This document shows, piece by piece, positions 1 to 9,177 of a DNA stretch of 64,000 nucleotides. Position 1 is the stretch's first letter. Every line of letters starts with the position of its first letter. Source of the stretch: Bellilinea sp. (lineage in GTDB: Bacteria; Chloroflexota; Anaerolineae; Anaerolineales; Anaerolineaceae); the NCBI GenBank assembly GCA_026003615.1, contig BPHQ01000001.1:744001-808000 (forward strand). The letters are read 5' to 3'. The position numbers were made by a program, and so were the translations under genes. Under the pieces are notes generated by a model. The model did not search any database. It was not told the origin of the DNA and worked only from the letters and a program-made list of their open reading frames with translations.

Positions 1-1134
1 GCCTTTGCGGTAGTTGTGTTGGCGTCCTTCTTCGCGACATTCAGTTCGATGAAGGCAGCAACACCGCTTGAAATTATCCTGATGATTGTGTTGGGAACCA
101 GTTATCTCACTATTGGTATTTATGGTTTCGCTTATTGCTCGAAGTCGCAAAAATTAATCCTGAGTATTGCTTATTTCATCATTCAAATTTTGCTTGGAGC
201 CTGGATTGTTTATTTGGGAAAAGGTGCGGGGTTTAATGCGATGGTATTATTGCCGCTCGCCGGACATGCGGTTATTTTGCTTCCACGAAGAATCAGTTAT
301 TTTGCTCAGTTTTCTATTTTGCTTGCTTATGTTGTGGCAGTTTATGCTTTTTCGGATAATTTACAATCTGTTTGGGAAGGTTTACCGATTTTTTTTGCCG
401 GTTTGGTTTTTATCGTTGTTTTCACCCAAATGGCATTGAATGAAGAGGCTTCGCGTCGTGAAGTGGAACGATTGGTTGGCGAGTTAACTCATGCAAATCA
501 GCAATTGCGAGATTATGCGGCTCAGATTGAAGATCTGGCAATCATCAAAGAACGCAATCGGCTGGCACGAGAAATTCATGATGGGTTGGGACACTACCTG
601 ACCAGTATTCACATGCAAATTAAAGCAGCCAGCGCCTTGCTGAATAATGATCCTCAAAAATCAGCCCAGCACCTTCAAAAGGCAATTACACTCACGCAAG
701 AAGCCCTTTCGGATGTCCGTCAATCCGTCGGGACACTGCGCAGCCAACCTCATCAGGATATTCCCCTGGAAAAGATCATCCCCCGATTGCTTGAAAGTGC
801 AAAATCGTTTGGAATTGAACCCGAACTCCGTGTTATTGGTGTAGGGCGGGAATTGAGTGCCACTACCTACTGGACACTTTTCCGCGCAGTTCAGGAGGGG
901 ATTTCAAATGCGTGTAAACATTCCAGGGCGCGGAATTTATCGGTTTGTCTGGATTATTCTTCCCCAGATTGGGTTGTTTTGACCCTGCAAGATGATGGCG
1001 TGGGTGTTGATAATTTGAAAGAAGGCTTTGGTCTGATGGGATTGAGGGAGCGTGTTCAAATTGTGGGTGGAGATTTCCAACTTTTGGAAAGTCCTTCAAA
1101 AGGATTCGGTTTTAAGATCAAGGTGCCAGCATGA
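1..1134 (+). CDS. Sensor histidine kinase, NarL/LiaS type (5' end cut by window)
   Basis: Membrane histidine kinase that should phosphorylate the response regulator encoded immediately downstream. The first ~150 residues are a run of hydrophobic segments, then comes a short coiled coil, then a HisKA_3 dimerisation domain with the H-box REIHDGLGH (His at nt 577-579). The C-terminal ATPase domain has the N-box GISNACKHS and the glycine boxes DDGVGV and GFGLMGLRERV. The reading frame is open to base 1, so the protein probably begins upstream; the first possible start inside the window is GTG at 16. Its stop overlaps the next ATG by four bases (ATGA), which indicates translational coupling. The input signal cannot be read from the membrane part. 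Confidence 0.9.
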   Translation, partial: AFAVVVLASFFATFSSMKAATPLEIILMIVLGTSYLTIGIYGFAYCSKSQKLILSIAYFIIQILLGAWIVYLGKGAGFNAMVLLPLAGHAVILLPRRISYFAQFSILLAYVVAVYAFSDNLQSVWEGLPIFFAGLVFIVVFTQMALNEEASRREVERLVGELTHANQQLRDYAAQIEDLAIIKERNRLAREIHDGLGHYLTSIHMQIKAASALLNNDPQKSAQHLQKAITLTQEALSDVRQSVGTLRSQPHQDIPLEKIIPRLLESAKSFGIEPELRVIGVGRELSATTYWTLFRAVQEGISNACKHSRARNLSVCLDYSSPDWVVLTLQDDGVGVDNLKEGFGLMGLRERVQIVGGDFQLLESPSKGFGFKIKVPA

Positions 1135-1787
1135 ACTCAAAGATAAAAATTCTCCTCGTTGATGATCAGGCACTCTTTCGAGAGGGCTTAAGGACACTAC
1201 TTGAATTACAGCCAGATTTTGAGGTGGTAGGGGAGGCATCTCAAGGTGAGGAAGCCCTGCGGATGGCAGTCAGTACCAGCCCTAATGTGATTTTGATGGA
1301 CTTGAGAATGCCGGTCATGGATGGGGTGACGGCTACGAGGCGCATCAAAGACAGTTTGCCTCAGTGCAAAGTCATCGTTCTGACGACTTTTGACGATGAT
1401 GAAGATGTTTTTGAGGGTTTGCGGGCGGGGGCGGTAGGATATTTACTCAAAGATGTTTCCTCGGAGAAGTTATATGAGGCCATTCGTTCGGCAGCGCGAG
1501 GTGAATACTTTTTGCTGCCCTCCATCACGGCAAAGGTTATGGCTGAATTTTCTCGAATGGCCAGACCGATAAAAACACCTCTGGAGGATATTGGAATTAA
1601 GTTGTCGTCACGGGAATTGGAAGTGTTGCGGTTGGTTGCTCAGGGTGCCAGTAATAAAGAAATAGCCGAAACGCTGGTGATTGCAGAAGGCACAGTAAAA
1701 AATCATTTGACAAATATCCTTGCAAAACTGGAAGCACGTGATCGGATGCAGGCAGTATTAAGAGCCCGTGAATTAGGTTTGATATAG
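1131..1787 (+). CDS. NarL/FixJ-family response regulator
   Basis: Two-domain DNA-binding response regulator of 218 residues, the usual length for the family. The receiver domain (about 1-120) has the acidic pair D11/D12, the phosphoacceptor D57 in LMDLRMPVMDG, the conserved T in VLTTFDDDE and the K in LLKD. The LuxR-type helix-turn-helix occupies about 155-215 (SSRELEVLRLVAQGASNKEI, then GTVKNHLTNIL). It is coupled by an ATGA overlap to the histidine kinase and is the obvious partner. Targets are unknown; the membrane-protein gene starting 90 bp downstream on the same strand is a candidate. Confidence 0.95.
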   Translation: MNSKIKILLVDDQALFREGLRTLLELQPDFEVVGEASQGEEALRMAVSTSPNVILMDLRMPVMDGVTATRRIKDSLPQCKVIVLTTFDDDEDVFEGLRAGAVGYLLKDVSSEKLYEAIRSAARGEYFLLPSITAKVMAEFSRMARPIKTPLEDIGIKLSSRELEVLRLVAQGASNKEIAETLVIAEGTVKNHLTNILAKLEARDRMQAVLRARELGLI

Positions 1788-1877
1788 CAGGTTTGGATTG
1801 TGACTGAAAATGTGACCTTGGCTGGATGCACTTGCCGATGATCAAAGTTATGATTTGAGAATTACCGGGAGGAAATT

Positions 1878-2726
1878 GTGAGTGAGACTGCGCCAGAACG
1901 CAAAAATCCTCGAAGGGAATTTCCTTACATTCTTGGGATAGGATTTATTTCAGTGGGTTTAGCAATCCTTTTTGAACAATTCTTGCAAACTGGCTGGTTG
2001 GTTCTGGTTATTTTACCCATCAGCGGGGCTATATTATCCGTGGAAGCTACTCGGACAAAAAAGTTGGGCTTGTTGATCGCGGGAGGGGTGATTTTTGGTT
2101 TGGGGGTTGGAGGGTTTCTATTTTTCAGTACATCGCTAACAATCACCCTTGAGCAGCGCATTGGCTGGTTGATCCTGGCTTTTTCGGCTGGTTGGGCATT
2201 AGTTACAATTTGCTCCAGATGGGTCACTTCCCAGCGGGTTTGGTGGCCTCTGATTCCGGGTGGGATTTTGTTCTTTATTGGATTATGTTTCTTAGTCACT
2301 CCCATGAGGGTGGTTGATTTTGTCTTGTTCATTGCCGGAGGAGTTGGGGTCATTTTGTTGGTGTGGGGAGTATTCTGGCGTATTTTTGGCTTGATTATTC
2401 CGGGCAGTCTACTCGTCGCCATTGGGCCAGGGATTTATTTTGCATGGGGGACCGACATGGCAATTAATGCTCTTTCCAAAACAGGAATGATGATCGCCAT
2501 ATTTGCGCTGGGCTGGGGGTTGATCATCCTTTTCTCGCGAGTTGTCACAACCAAATTCATTTGGTGGCCATTAATCCCAGGCGGGGTTATGGCGGTGGTT
2601 GGTTGGGGGTTGTACATTGGAGGTGATCCCGGCAATGCTCCCTCCTTTATTGCAAACACGGGTTCAATCGGGCTGATTATCTTTGGTTTGTATCTACTTC
2701 TCTTAAGAAAAGGCATTCATCACTGA
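1878..2726 (+). CDS. Multi-pass membrane protein with internal repeats
   Basis: Unrecognised integral membrane protein of 282 residues with about eight hydrophobic segments. It contains a repeated block: one copy around residues 114-137 (RWVTSQRVWWPLIPGG) and another around 216-239 (RVVTTKFIWWPLIPGG), each followed by a membrane segment. This implies an internal duplication. It starts with GTG behind a clear Shine-Dalgarno GGGAGG at 1867-1872. The N-terminal ~18 residues are charged and probably cytoplasmic. It follows the two-component pair on the same strand and may be a target of it, as membrane proteins often are for LiaS/NarL-type systems. No function can be assigned. Confidence 0.75.
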   Translation: MSETAPERKNPRREFPYILGIGFISVGLAILFEQFLQTGWLVLVILPISGAILSVEATRTKKLGLLIAGGVIFGLGVGGFLFFSTSLTITLEQRIGWLILAFSAGWALVTICSRWVTSQRVWWPLIPGGILFFIGLCFLVTPMRVVDFVLFIAGGVGVILLVWGVFWRIFGLIIPGSLLVAIGPGIYFAWGTDMAINALSKTGMMIAIFALGWGLIILFSRVVTTKFIWWPLIPGGVMAVVGWGLYIGGDPGNAPSFIANTGSIGLIIFGLYLLLLRKGIHH

Positions 2727-2887
2727 CCTGGCAGCTATTTCAAACTGCCATTACTTGTGAGAATATTCGATCTTTTGTAAAAAAGGTTAACTCTCTTCAA
2801 GCCTGAGAAGTTTTGCGCCTGTTCAATCCTTCGAATGTTTGATAAGATTGACGGTCGGAAAATTTTTATAGGTTCGAAAGGCTGCAA

Positions 2888-4747
2888 ATGAAAGTCCAAA
2901 GAAATAATATTCGCAATGTGGCCATCATTGCCCATGTTGATCACGGTAAAACGACCCTGGTAGATGGTTTGCTTCGCCAGGCAAGGGTATTTCGAGAAAA
3001 TCAACAAGTTCAAGAAAGGGTGATGGATTCGAATGATCTGGAACGGGAACGAGGAATCACGATTTTAGCGAAAAATACCGCTGTTCTTATTCCAGACCCC
3101 AAAACAGGAGAGATGGTCAAAATCAATATTGTGGATACCCCCGGCCATGCTGATTTTGGCGGCGAGGTAGAACGGGTGATGAATATGGTGGACGGGGTTT
3201 TGTTATTGGTGGATGCTGCGGAAGGTCCCATGCCTCAAACACGCTTCGTCCTTAAGAAAGCGCTGGAAATGGGACATCAGGCGATTGTTGTGATTAATAA
3301 AATGGACCGCCGCGATGCTGAACCCGACCGGGTTTTGAATGACACCTTTGATTTATTCATCGAATTGGGTGCCAGCGAGAGCCAGGCAAACTTTCCAGTG
3401 GTTTATGCTAATGCCATAACCCAACAGGCTGGACTGACACCGGCATTGTCTCCTGATTTACAGCCTTTATTTGAAGCAATTCTCAATCACATCCCCGCTC
3501 CTGAGGTGGATTTGGATGCTCCTTTTCAGATGTTGGTTACCAACCTTGGTTATGATGAATATCGTGGTGTTACCGCAATTGGGCGAGTGAGTGCTGGAAA
3601 GGTGACAAACGGCCAACCAATTGCGCGGGTTACGTTGCAAGGGGAAATATTACCCGAGCGAGCCAGATACCTTTTCGTCTTCCAGGGACTTGAAAAAGTA
3701 GAAGTGGATGAAGTTATGGCGGGTGATATTGGTGTAATTGCCGGGCTGGAAGGCGTGGAAATTGGTGAAACTTTAGCCGATCCGGAGCGGCCAGTGGCTC
3801 TACCACCAATAAGGGTTGAGGAGCCAACGGTAAGGATGACTTTTGGGGTGAACACCTCGCCTTTTGCCGGTAAAGAGGGAAAGTGGAGTACTTCGAGAAA
3901 ATTACGTGAGCGGTTATTTGCTGAATTGAGGAATAATGTTGCCCTGCGGGTTGAAGAAACCGAAAATGCAGATACTTTTCTGGTCTCTGGGCGAGGTGAA
4001 TTGCATTTAGCCATCCTGATCGAAACGATGCGCCGCGAAGGGTATGAATTTCAGGTTTCAAGACCCGAGGCCATTCTAAAAGAGGGCGAAGATGGGGAAA
4101 TTTTAGAACCGTATGAAGAAGTGCATATCGAAACCAGTGCGGATACAGTTGGAGCAGTGGTGGAAATGTTAGGCGCTCGAAAAGGTCAGATGATTAATCT
4201 GGTCAACAACCCGGATAACACCGTCACTCTCGTTTACATCGTTCCGACTCGAGGGTTGCTGGGATTTCGCTACCAATTCCTGACGGCAACGCGGGGGATG
4301 GGTGTGATGCACACCTTGTTTCATGGTTACGCTCCCTTTGCCGGCCCAATTCCGACCCGCAACAGCAGCTCGATTGTAGCCTGGGAAGCGGGAACGACAA
4401 CCAATTACGGCTTAAAAAATGCCGAAGAGCGCGGCATTTTATTCTATGGCCCGGGTGTTGAAGTCTATGAGGGCATGGTTGTCGGTGAAACCCTGCGTTC
4501 CAGTGATCTGGTAGTCAATGTGTGCAAGAAGAAACACCTCACTAATATGCGTTCATCGAACAAGGATATCGAAGTGCGCTTGACTACACCCCGTACAATG
4601 AGTCTGGATGAGGCTATTGAGTACCTTGCGGAGGATGAGCTTCTTGAAGTCACCCCGAAAAGCTTTCGCATCCGCAAGAAAATTCTGGATACAGAAGAAC
4701 GCGGAAAGCAGACAAAACGAGCCAAAGAATTATATGAGGTCGGTTAA
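2888..4747 (+). CDS. typA: Ribosome-associated GTPase BipA/TypA
   Basis: Translational GTPase of 619 residues, close to the family norm of about 610. It binds the ribosome and supports 50S assembly and stress or low-temperature growth. The G domain has G1 AHVDHGKTT (residues 15-23), a switch [16 protein letters not shown] and NKMD. These are followed by the EF-Tu-like domain 2, EF-G-like domains III and V, and the BipA-specific C-terminal domain ([17 protein letters not shown], then NMRSSNKD, then SFRIRKK). A weak Shine-Dalgarno (GAAAGG) precedes ATG 2888. The downstream peptidase gene starts 14 bp before this stop, so the two are probably co-transcribed. Confidence 0.97.
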   Translation: MKVQRNNIRNVAIIAHVDHGKTTLVDGLLRQARVFRENQQVQERVMDSNDLERERGITILAKNTAVLIPDPKTGEMVKINIVDTPGHADFGGEVERVMNMVDGVLLLVDAAEGPMPQTRFVLKKALEMGHQAIVVINKMDRRDAEPDRVLNDTFDLFIELGASESQANFPVVYANAITQQAGLTPALSPDLQPLFEAILNHIPAPEVDLDAPFQMLVTNLGYDEYRGVTAIGRVSAGKVTNGQPIARVTLQGEILPERARYLFVFQGLEKVEVDEVMAGDIGVIAGLEGVEIGETLADPERPVALPPIRVEEPTVRMTFGVNTSPFAGKEGKWSTSRKLRERLFAELRNNVALRVEETENADTFLVSGRGELHLAILIETMRREGYEFQVSRPEAILKEGEDGEILEPYEEVHIETSADTVGAVVEMLGARKGQMINLVNNPDNTVTLVYIVPTRGLLGFRYQFLTATRGMGVMHTLFHGYAPFAGPIPTRNSSSIVAWEAGTTTNYGLKNAEERGILFYGPGVEVYEGMVVGETLRSSDLVVNVCKKKHLTNMRSSNKDIEVRLTTPRTMSLDEAIEYLAEDELLEVTPKSFRIRKKILDTEERGKQTKRAKELYEVG

Positions 4748-6245
4748 TTTTCGGATAAGATGGCTGGGCTATTTGTTTGCAGTGGTACTGAGTAGTTGCG
4801 CAAGTCCAACAAATCATCCGGTGGATGAAACTCCAACCCTGCAAGAAATAACCCCTATTCCTGCTGAAGAAGAGACCATCCCAACAAAAATTTTTTTCAC
4901 GCCTACATCAGACACGCCTCAACCGACCCCAGCGCCGTTCATATTACCTACCTACACTATTCACGCAGTATATGATGCTACCCAAATGAAAGTCAGCGTG
5001 AATCAGTTGATCCAATTTACTCATCTATTCCACCAACCGCTCAATAAGATTTTTTTGATTGTTGAACCCAATCGGTTTCTGAATGGGTTTGTATTGAACC
5101 GGCTGGAAGACCAAATCACGGGTCGGAAATTGGAATGGGAATTACAGCAAAACTGGCTGCAAATTCAACTGGATGAGCCAATGTCCTTTCAGCAATCAAT
5201 TTCGATTGTTGCTGAGTACACCTTGCAATTGCCAGAGATTCCGCCTCCTTCTGAAACAAGGAAGCCTCAAATTTACGGATACACTCAGCGTCAAACCAAT
5301 TTGGTGGACTGGTACTTGTGGCTACCCCCTTTTGACGAGGAAACCGGTTGGGTTATTCACCCTCCTTCATTTTTTGGAGAATATACGGTATATCCATTGG
5401 CCGATTTTGAGGTGTATTTTGATGTGGTCAATTCCCCGCGGCAAGTGGTCGTAGCAGCCAGTTCAAGCCCTGTTGTGGAAGGTCAAAACCACTGGGAATA
5501 TCGTTTCACCGGTGCCAGAAATTTTGCAATATCGATCAGCGCCGATTTTGAAGTGAATAAAATTGAGGTGGATGGGGTAAAAATCAGTCACTATTTCTTC
5601 CCGTTGTATCGGCACCAGGGAGAAGTGGTATTAAACCACACGATTCAGGCCTTTCAGTTGTATTCCGAATTATTCGGTGAACTGCCACGACAGTCCATCA
5701 GCGTAGTACAAGCCGATTTTTTGGATGGGATGGAATTTGATGGGTTATTTTTCCTGAGTAAAGGATTTTATGACCTTTACGATGGAACCGATCAAGGATA
5801 TCTGACGCTGATCACCGTGCATGAAACTGCCCATCAGTGGTGGTATGCCGTGGTTGCTAATGATCAGGCTCAACATCCCTGGCTGGATGAAGCCCTTTGC
5901 ACTTATAGCGAACGATTATATTATGAACGTTATTTACCGGAGTTGGTTGATTGGTGGTGGTTCTATCGGGTCAATTTTTACCAGCCAGAGGGGGTCATTG
6001 ATTTACCGGTATATGAATATACCGGTTATCTCGCCTATCGTGACGCGGTTTACTTACGCGGGGCTGAATTTTTAGAAGAATTCAGAAATGCGCTCGGAGA
6101 TGTTTCGTTTTTTGAAGGATTGGCACGCTACTATGACAAAAATACCGGTCGCATTGCTGCGCCTCGAGATTTTTTTGCGGCATTCAATCTGACAGAAGAA
6201 GAAATCAGGGGAAACTTTAATTCATTTTTTGGGTCAATACCGTAA
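4734..6245 (+). CDS. Lipoprotein M1-like (gluzincin) metallopeptidase
   Basis: Predicted surface lipoprotein of about 503 residues with a zinc peptidase domain. ATG 4734 is chosen because it gives a clean lipoprotein signal: basic start, hydrophobic core, lipobox ending LSSC, then a Ser/Thr/Pro-rich linker. Longer readings would run far into typA. The gluzincin signature HETAH is followed by 18 residues and then the third zinc ligand in DEAL, the M1 aminopeptidase spacing. An upstream [10 protein letters not shown] resembles the GxMEN region but is not identical, so exopeptidase specificity is uncertain. The start overlaps the end of typA by 14 bp. Confidence 0.85.
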   Translation: MRSVNFRIRWLGYLFAVVLSSCASPTNHPVDETPTLQEITPIPAEEETIPTKIFFTPTSDTPQPTPAPFILPTYTIHAVYDATQMKVSVNQLIQFTHLFHQPLNKIFLIVEPNRFLNGFVLNRLEDQITGRKLEWELQQNWLQIQLDEPMSFQQSISIVAEYTLQLPEIPPPSETRKPQIYGYTQRQTNLVDWYLWLPPFDEETGWVIHPPSFFGEYTVYPLADFEVYFDVVNSPRQVVVAASSSPVVEGQNHWEYRFTGARNFAISISADFEVNKIEVDGVKISHYFFPLYRHQGEVVLNHTIQAFQLYSELFGELPRQSISVVQADFLDGMEFDGLFFLSKGFYDLYDGTDQGYLTLITVHETAHQWWYAVVANDQAQHPWLDEALCTYSERLYYERYLPELVDWWWFYRVNFYQPEGVIDLPVYEYTGYLAYRDAVYLRGAEFLEEFRNALGDVSFFEGLARYYDKNTGRIAAPRDFFAAFNLTEEEIRGNFNSFFGSIP

Positions 6246-6251
6246 GAAATT

Positions 6252-7133
6252 TCAAACGAACCCATTTAGGGTGAAGATTCCTAACCCCATTCCTGCGCAG
6301 GCTTCGATGCCCGAGGAACTTCCCCATTCTAAAACCTCCTGAACAGTATCTTCATGGAAGGGATTCAGGCCGATCATCGTCTCAAAAGCGTGCAGCAATC
6401 TTTCATCAATTTCGCCATAGGCGGATGCTTTGATCAAATTCAGGCTGATCGTTGTGGTTCGGTTTTCAATGGCTTGAAAGAGCACCTGACGAAGTTGCTC
6501 GATTTTCTGGTCCTTAAAACCCACCAAATGGCCTAAGGCGTAGATCCATCCCATCAACAAATCATCTCCAGAGGGGGTGAGACCTCGTCCTCGCCCGACA
6601 AAAAATCGAATGGGATGTAAACACGTGGCAGGTGAAACGAATGCATACCGAACCATCTTTTCCAACGCTAACCGGCTTTCTGGATCAGGGGGATTAAGAG
6701 CAAGGGATTCATCCATGAATGCAAGTACTTCGTCTAGCAGGTCCACAGAACGACCTAATCGGGAGCGCAAGATTGATAAGAAATGGATGGTTTGTTTCAG
6801 ATCTGGTGGAAGAGACATTGGCTTTGATGATTTTTTTGATGAGTAAATTGTTGCTGCCTTGGTTTGGATTATGATCGAGGAAATATCAAAGTGTATACTG
6901 TATTCTCCCAGGTGAATTGATTCGCCGGGACTGACCGATGGAAATTCCGTTTGGGTATCGAGGTTTAGGGTGAGAGGGTTGCCATATCGGTTGGGCGAGA
7001 TAAACACGATGGAACCATCGGTGAGTTTGAGGAAAATGCCTTTCGAAGTAATTCCAATCACTTCACCTGAGCGATTTTTTGATAAATTTTCGGCTGCGCA
7101 TAAACCGATTTGAAGAGCGTTCAACAATTTCAC
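6252..7133 (-). CDS. DUF2877 family protein (AllH-like)
   Basis: Protein of 293 residues with the DUF2877 hallmark GRGRGLTPSGDD followed by LLMGW. In the family, AllH (YlbF) of enterobacteria belongs to the oxamate carbamoyltransferase complex together with FdrA and AllG. Those partners are not in this window, so the role here is open. Start is GTG at 7133 with Shine-Dalgarno AAAGGA five bases upstream. The gene converges on the peptidase gene with only 6 bp between stops. Its promoter region is shared with the divergent cyclase gene and contains inverted repeats at 7152-7186. Confidence 0.75.
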   Translation of the reverse strand: MKLLNALQIGLCAAENLSKNRSGEVIGITSKGIFLKLTDGSIVFISPNRYGNPLTLNLDTQTEFPSVSPGESIHLGEYSIHFDISSIIIQTKAATIYSSKKSSKPMSLPPDLKQTIHFLSILRSRLGRSVDLLDEVLAFMDESLALNPPDPESRLALEKMVRYAFVSPATCLHPIRFFVGRGRGLTPSGDDLLMGWIYALGHLVGFKDQKIEQLRQVLFQAIENRTTTISLNLIKASAYGEIDERLLHAFETMIGLNPFHEDTVQEVLEWGSSSGIEACAGMGLGIFTLNGFV

Positions 7134-7151
7134 AATAGTCCTTTGCGATAA

Positions 7152-7186
7152 TGTCTGACAATTTTATGAGGAATGTCAGTTGACAT
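7152..7186. promoter_or_regulatory. Inverted-repeat operator pair upstream of the DUF2877 gene
   Basis: Two related inverted repeats lie within 35 bp. TGTC-T-GACA spans 7152-7160. ATGTCA-GT-TGACAT spans 7173-7186. Both carry the TGTC/GACA half-sites common for GntR-family regulators. They sit 20-55 bp upstream of the GTG start at 7133 and could control either divergent gene. No GntR gene is in the window, so the regulator is unknown. Confidence 0.4.
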
Positions 7187-7298
7187 GGAGATGGTTTTAT
7201 ATGATAATTTTGATAGTCGTTCCTGTGTTTAACTGCACATTGTAACCTCGATTTTCAGATTATAGGGTATTGAGAAAATCAATATGGAAATGATCTCG

Positions 7299-7412
7299 TT
7301 CTGCACAAGCAGAATGCACTGGCTGCAAGCGTGGAAAATGAAAAACCAAGGGATATTTATGCCCTTTATCAAAAGGTAAATAATCTCTCTGAGAATCCTG
7401 ATCAGGGAGATT
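7299..7412 (+). ncRNA. Structured 5' leader with attenuator-like hairpins before the cyclase gene
   Basis: The leader contains several hairpins in series: TTCTGC-ACAA-GCAGAA at 7299-7314; an AAGGG/CCCTT pairing at 7348-7366; and CCTTT-ATCA-AAAGG at 7363-7376. The last two share bases and cannot form together. They are followed at 7382-7412 by an 11-bp terminator-like stem. Mutually exclusive stems ahead of a terminator are the layout of a riboswitch or attenuator. It matches no riboswitch class that I recognise. Confidence 0.4.
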
Positions 7413-7420
7413 TTTATTTT
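7382..7420 (+). terminator. Intrinsic terminator/attenuator upstream of the cyclase gene
   Basis: Left arm AATCTCTCTGA (7382-7392), a 9-nt loop and right arm TCAGGGAGATT (7402-7412) form 11 pairs with one G-U. A T-rich tail TTTATTTT follows. It lies 62 bp before the cyclase start, so it would stop leader transcripts and not those of an upstream gene on this strand. Confidence 0.6.
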
Positions 7421-7481
7421 CACCAAAGCACAGCAATCACCAATTCCTTCTTAAAAATCACCCAAATAAGGAGAAAAGATT

Positions 7482-8363
7482 ATGAAATTGATAGATTTAA
7501 CTATTCCGCTCGGTATTGGTACCCCACCCTGGCCGACCTATGAACCTTTGCAGGTTAAGTACTTTAAGCGGCTTGCCCCGAATGGTGCCAATGGTCAGGT
7601 GCTGACCCATTCCAATCATCTTGGTACGCACCTGGACGGTGAAATTCACTTCCACACCCCCGGAAAAGACATGGCATCACTGGACATGGATTTTCTGGTG
7701 CATGAGGCAGCCATTGTTGATCTTTCGGATGTATGCGGTGATTACGATGTTTATACCAGCAAAATGGTCGAGGAACGGGTGGAAGTAAAAGAAGGAGATA
7801 TTCTCATTATTCACACCGGCTATCACCATTTTGGATGGGATCAACCGCACGCCAATGAGGTGCGCTACATGGTGATGCACCCGGGCCCGGACCGCGAATT
7901 TGCGGACTGGGCAAAAGCCAAAAAACTCCGTTGGATCGGTGTGGATTGCGGCAGTGCTGATCATCCGATGAACACCATTATTCGTGATTGGATGCCGCGT
8001 CAGGCGCGTCAAGCCGAAAAAGTGTTCCGAAAGAAATTCGGTATGGGGCTGGCGGAATTTTTTGACGATAGTAAGTATCAGTTGATGCACCTTGAAATGT
8101 TCCCTTACGGGATCATTCACGCTGAATGTATTGGCGGGGATATTGACCTTTTGTTAAATCGCCGTGTCACGGTTGGCTTCTTCCCGTGGCGATTTGTGGA
8201 TGGAGAAGCCAGCATTGGCCGTTGTGTGGCCATGGTCAACGATGACGAGTACGAAGAATTGATGAAAAAGAAAGCCGAACTTCCCAAGACGAAATTCGGT
8301 GATGCTTTCAATCCCGCTCATATCGAGAGCATCAACGCGATTTCTAAAGCCAATTTATCCTAA
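7482..8363 (+). CDS. Cyclase family protein (kynurenine formamidase-like metal hydrolase)
   Basis: Protein of 293 residues of the cyclase/KynB superfamily, Mn/Zn hydrolases that act on N-formylkynurenine, isatin and related amides or lactones. The diagnostic metal-binding stretch is present as HLGTHLDGEIHFH (about residues 46-58), and GDILIIHTGYHHFG and WIGVDCGSADHP follow as expected. The N-terminus LIDLTIPLGIGTPPWPTYEP is typical. Shine-Dalgarno AAGGAG lies upstream of ATG 7482. The next gene starts 32 bp downstream and is surely co-transcribed. Substrate is not predictable from sequence; no other tryptophan-catabolism gene is nearby. Confidence 0.88.
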   Translation: MKLIDLTIPLGIGTPPWPTYEPLQVKYFKRLAPNGANGQVLTHSNHLGTHLDGEIHFHTPGKDMASLDMDFLVHEAAIVDLSDVCGDYDVYTSKMVEERVEVKEGDILIIHTGYHHFGWDQPHANEVRYMVMHPGPDREFADWAKAKKLRWIGVDCGSADHPMNTIIRDWMPRQARQAEKVFRKKFGMGLAEFFDDSKYQLMHLEMFPYGIIHAECIGGDIDLLLNRRVTVGFFPWRFVDGEASIGRCVAMVNDDEYEELMKKKAELPKTKFGDAFNPAHIESINAISKANLS

Positions 8364-8395
8364 ATCCACTTCAATTCTAATTCTGGAGGAATACG

Positions 8396-9121
8396 ATGAG
8401 ATTACCAACCCCCGAAAAAGTCAGTGAACCAAAGATCACCTTCGATGTGGAGGAGATCGAACCTATTTTGCAGGCTCCGCCTATGGACCTCAAACCCTGG
8501 CCGGGTGCTATGGTGACCCTGAAAGACGGGCGGGTCATGTATATTCGTGAGGCTAAGCTGGAAGAAGCCCCAATGATGCTGGAATACATGAAGAAGGTCA
8601 TGGAAGTGGATCATGACTTCTACGATATTGTTGGCGCTCGTGTCTATGCCGAAATTTTGGGGTGGTATCGCAAACGCCTCAAGGATCCTTATACACTGGT
8701 TGGGTTGATTGACGGTTTGTGGGCCGGTTTCGCGAATGGGCGTCTCCTGAACGAGGACATTAATATCAGTCTGCACACGATGGCGCTTATTCGAGGTGGC
8801 CGCATTGGAGCGGTAATGTACTACGCCAAAGCCTATTATGGGTTTGAAATTTTAGGCAATAAAGAGTGGTGGGCTACGTATGAAAGCTATAACGGGTGGA
8901 TGCGCTGGGGGATCGGTATGGCACAACCGAGTTACCCGTGGCCGGAATATCAACACGAATTGGGCGGAGCCCGCGTGTATTATGTCACCAAGAAATACTG
9001 GGATAAGGTCGTAAAAGATTACATCCGCCAGATGGCCGGCACCGACTTGGTCTTCGATGTGCCAGAAGAAGTTATCAAAGCGAACGAGGTCATGCGGGTA
9101 CCGGACGAAGTTTTGGTTTAG
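8396..9121 (+). CDS. Conserved hypothetical protein, possibly GNAT-like
   Basis: Protein of 241 residues paired with the cyclase gene and preceded by a good Shine-Dalgarno (GGAGGAA). Residues about 40-150 have the rhythm of a GNAT acyltransferase: a beta strand with charged residues (VMYIREAKLEEAPMM), helices, a strand TLVGLIDGLWAGFANG, then a strand/helix unit (LHTMALIRGGRIGAVMYYAK). The acetyl-CoA-binding Q/RxxGxG/A loop is not clear. The C-terminal part is rich in Trp and Tyr. I do not recognise a named family with certainty. It may modify the product of the cyclase enzyme. Confidence 0.6.
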   Translation: MRLPTPEKVSEPKITFDVEEIEPILQAPPMDLKPWPGAMVTLKDGRVMYIREAKLEEAPMMLEYMKKVMEVDHDFYDIVGARVYAEILGWYRKRLKDPYTLVGLIDGLWAGFANGRLLNEDINISLHTMALIRGGRIGAVMYYAKAYYGFEILGNKEWWATYESYNGWMRWGIGMAQPSYPWPEYQHELGGARVYYVTKKYWDKVVKDYIRQMAGTDLVFDVPEEVIKANEVMRVPDEVLV

Positions 9122-9137
9122 GGGTCGAAAAATTGGA

Positions 9138-9172
9138 GAGCAGAGCCAGCCCGGCTGGCTCTGCTCATTTTT
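9138..9172 (+). terminator. Intrinsic terminator after the cyclase operon
   Basis: Perfect 13-bp GC-rich stem: left arm GAGCAGAGCCAGC at 9138-9150, loop CCG, right arm GCTGGCTCTGCTC at 9154-9166, then ATTTTT. It follows the stop at 9121 by 16 bp. It rules out starting the next gene upstream of about 9173. Confidence 0.9.
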
Positions 9173-9177
9173 GGACG

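Noticed and set aside
1925-2422. 165-codon antisense frame over the repeat membrane protein
   Set aside because: Antisense of a hydrophobic gene, Pro/Thr/Asn-rich and without a ribosome site; a typical artefact of the sense codons.
7331-7543. 70-codon open frame over the cyclase leader
   Set aside because: It runs through the terminator-like hairpin and into the cyclase gene in another frame; composition is not protein-like.
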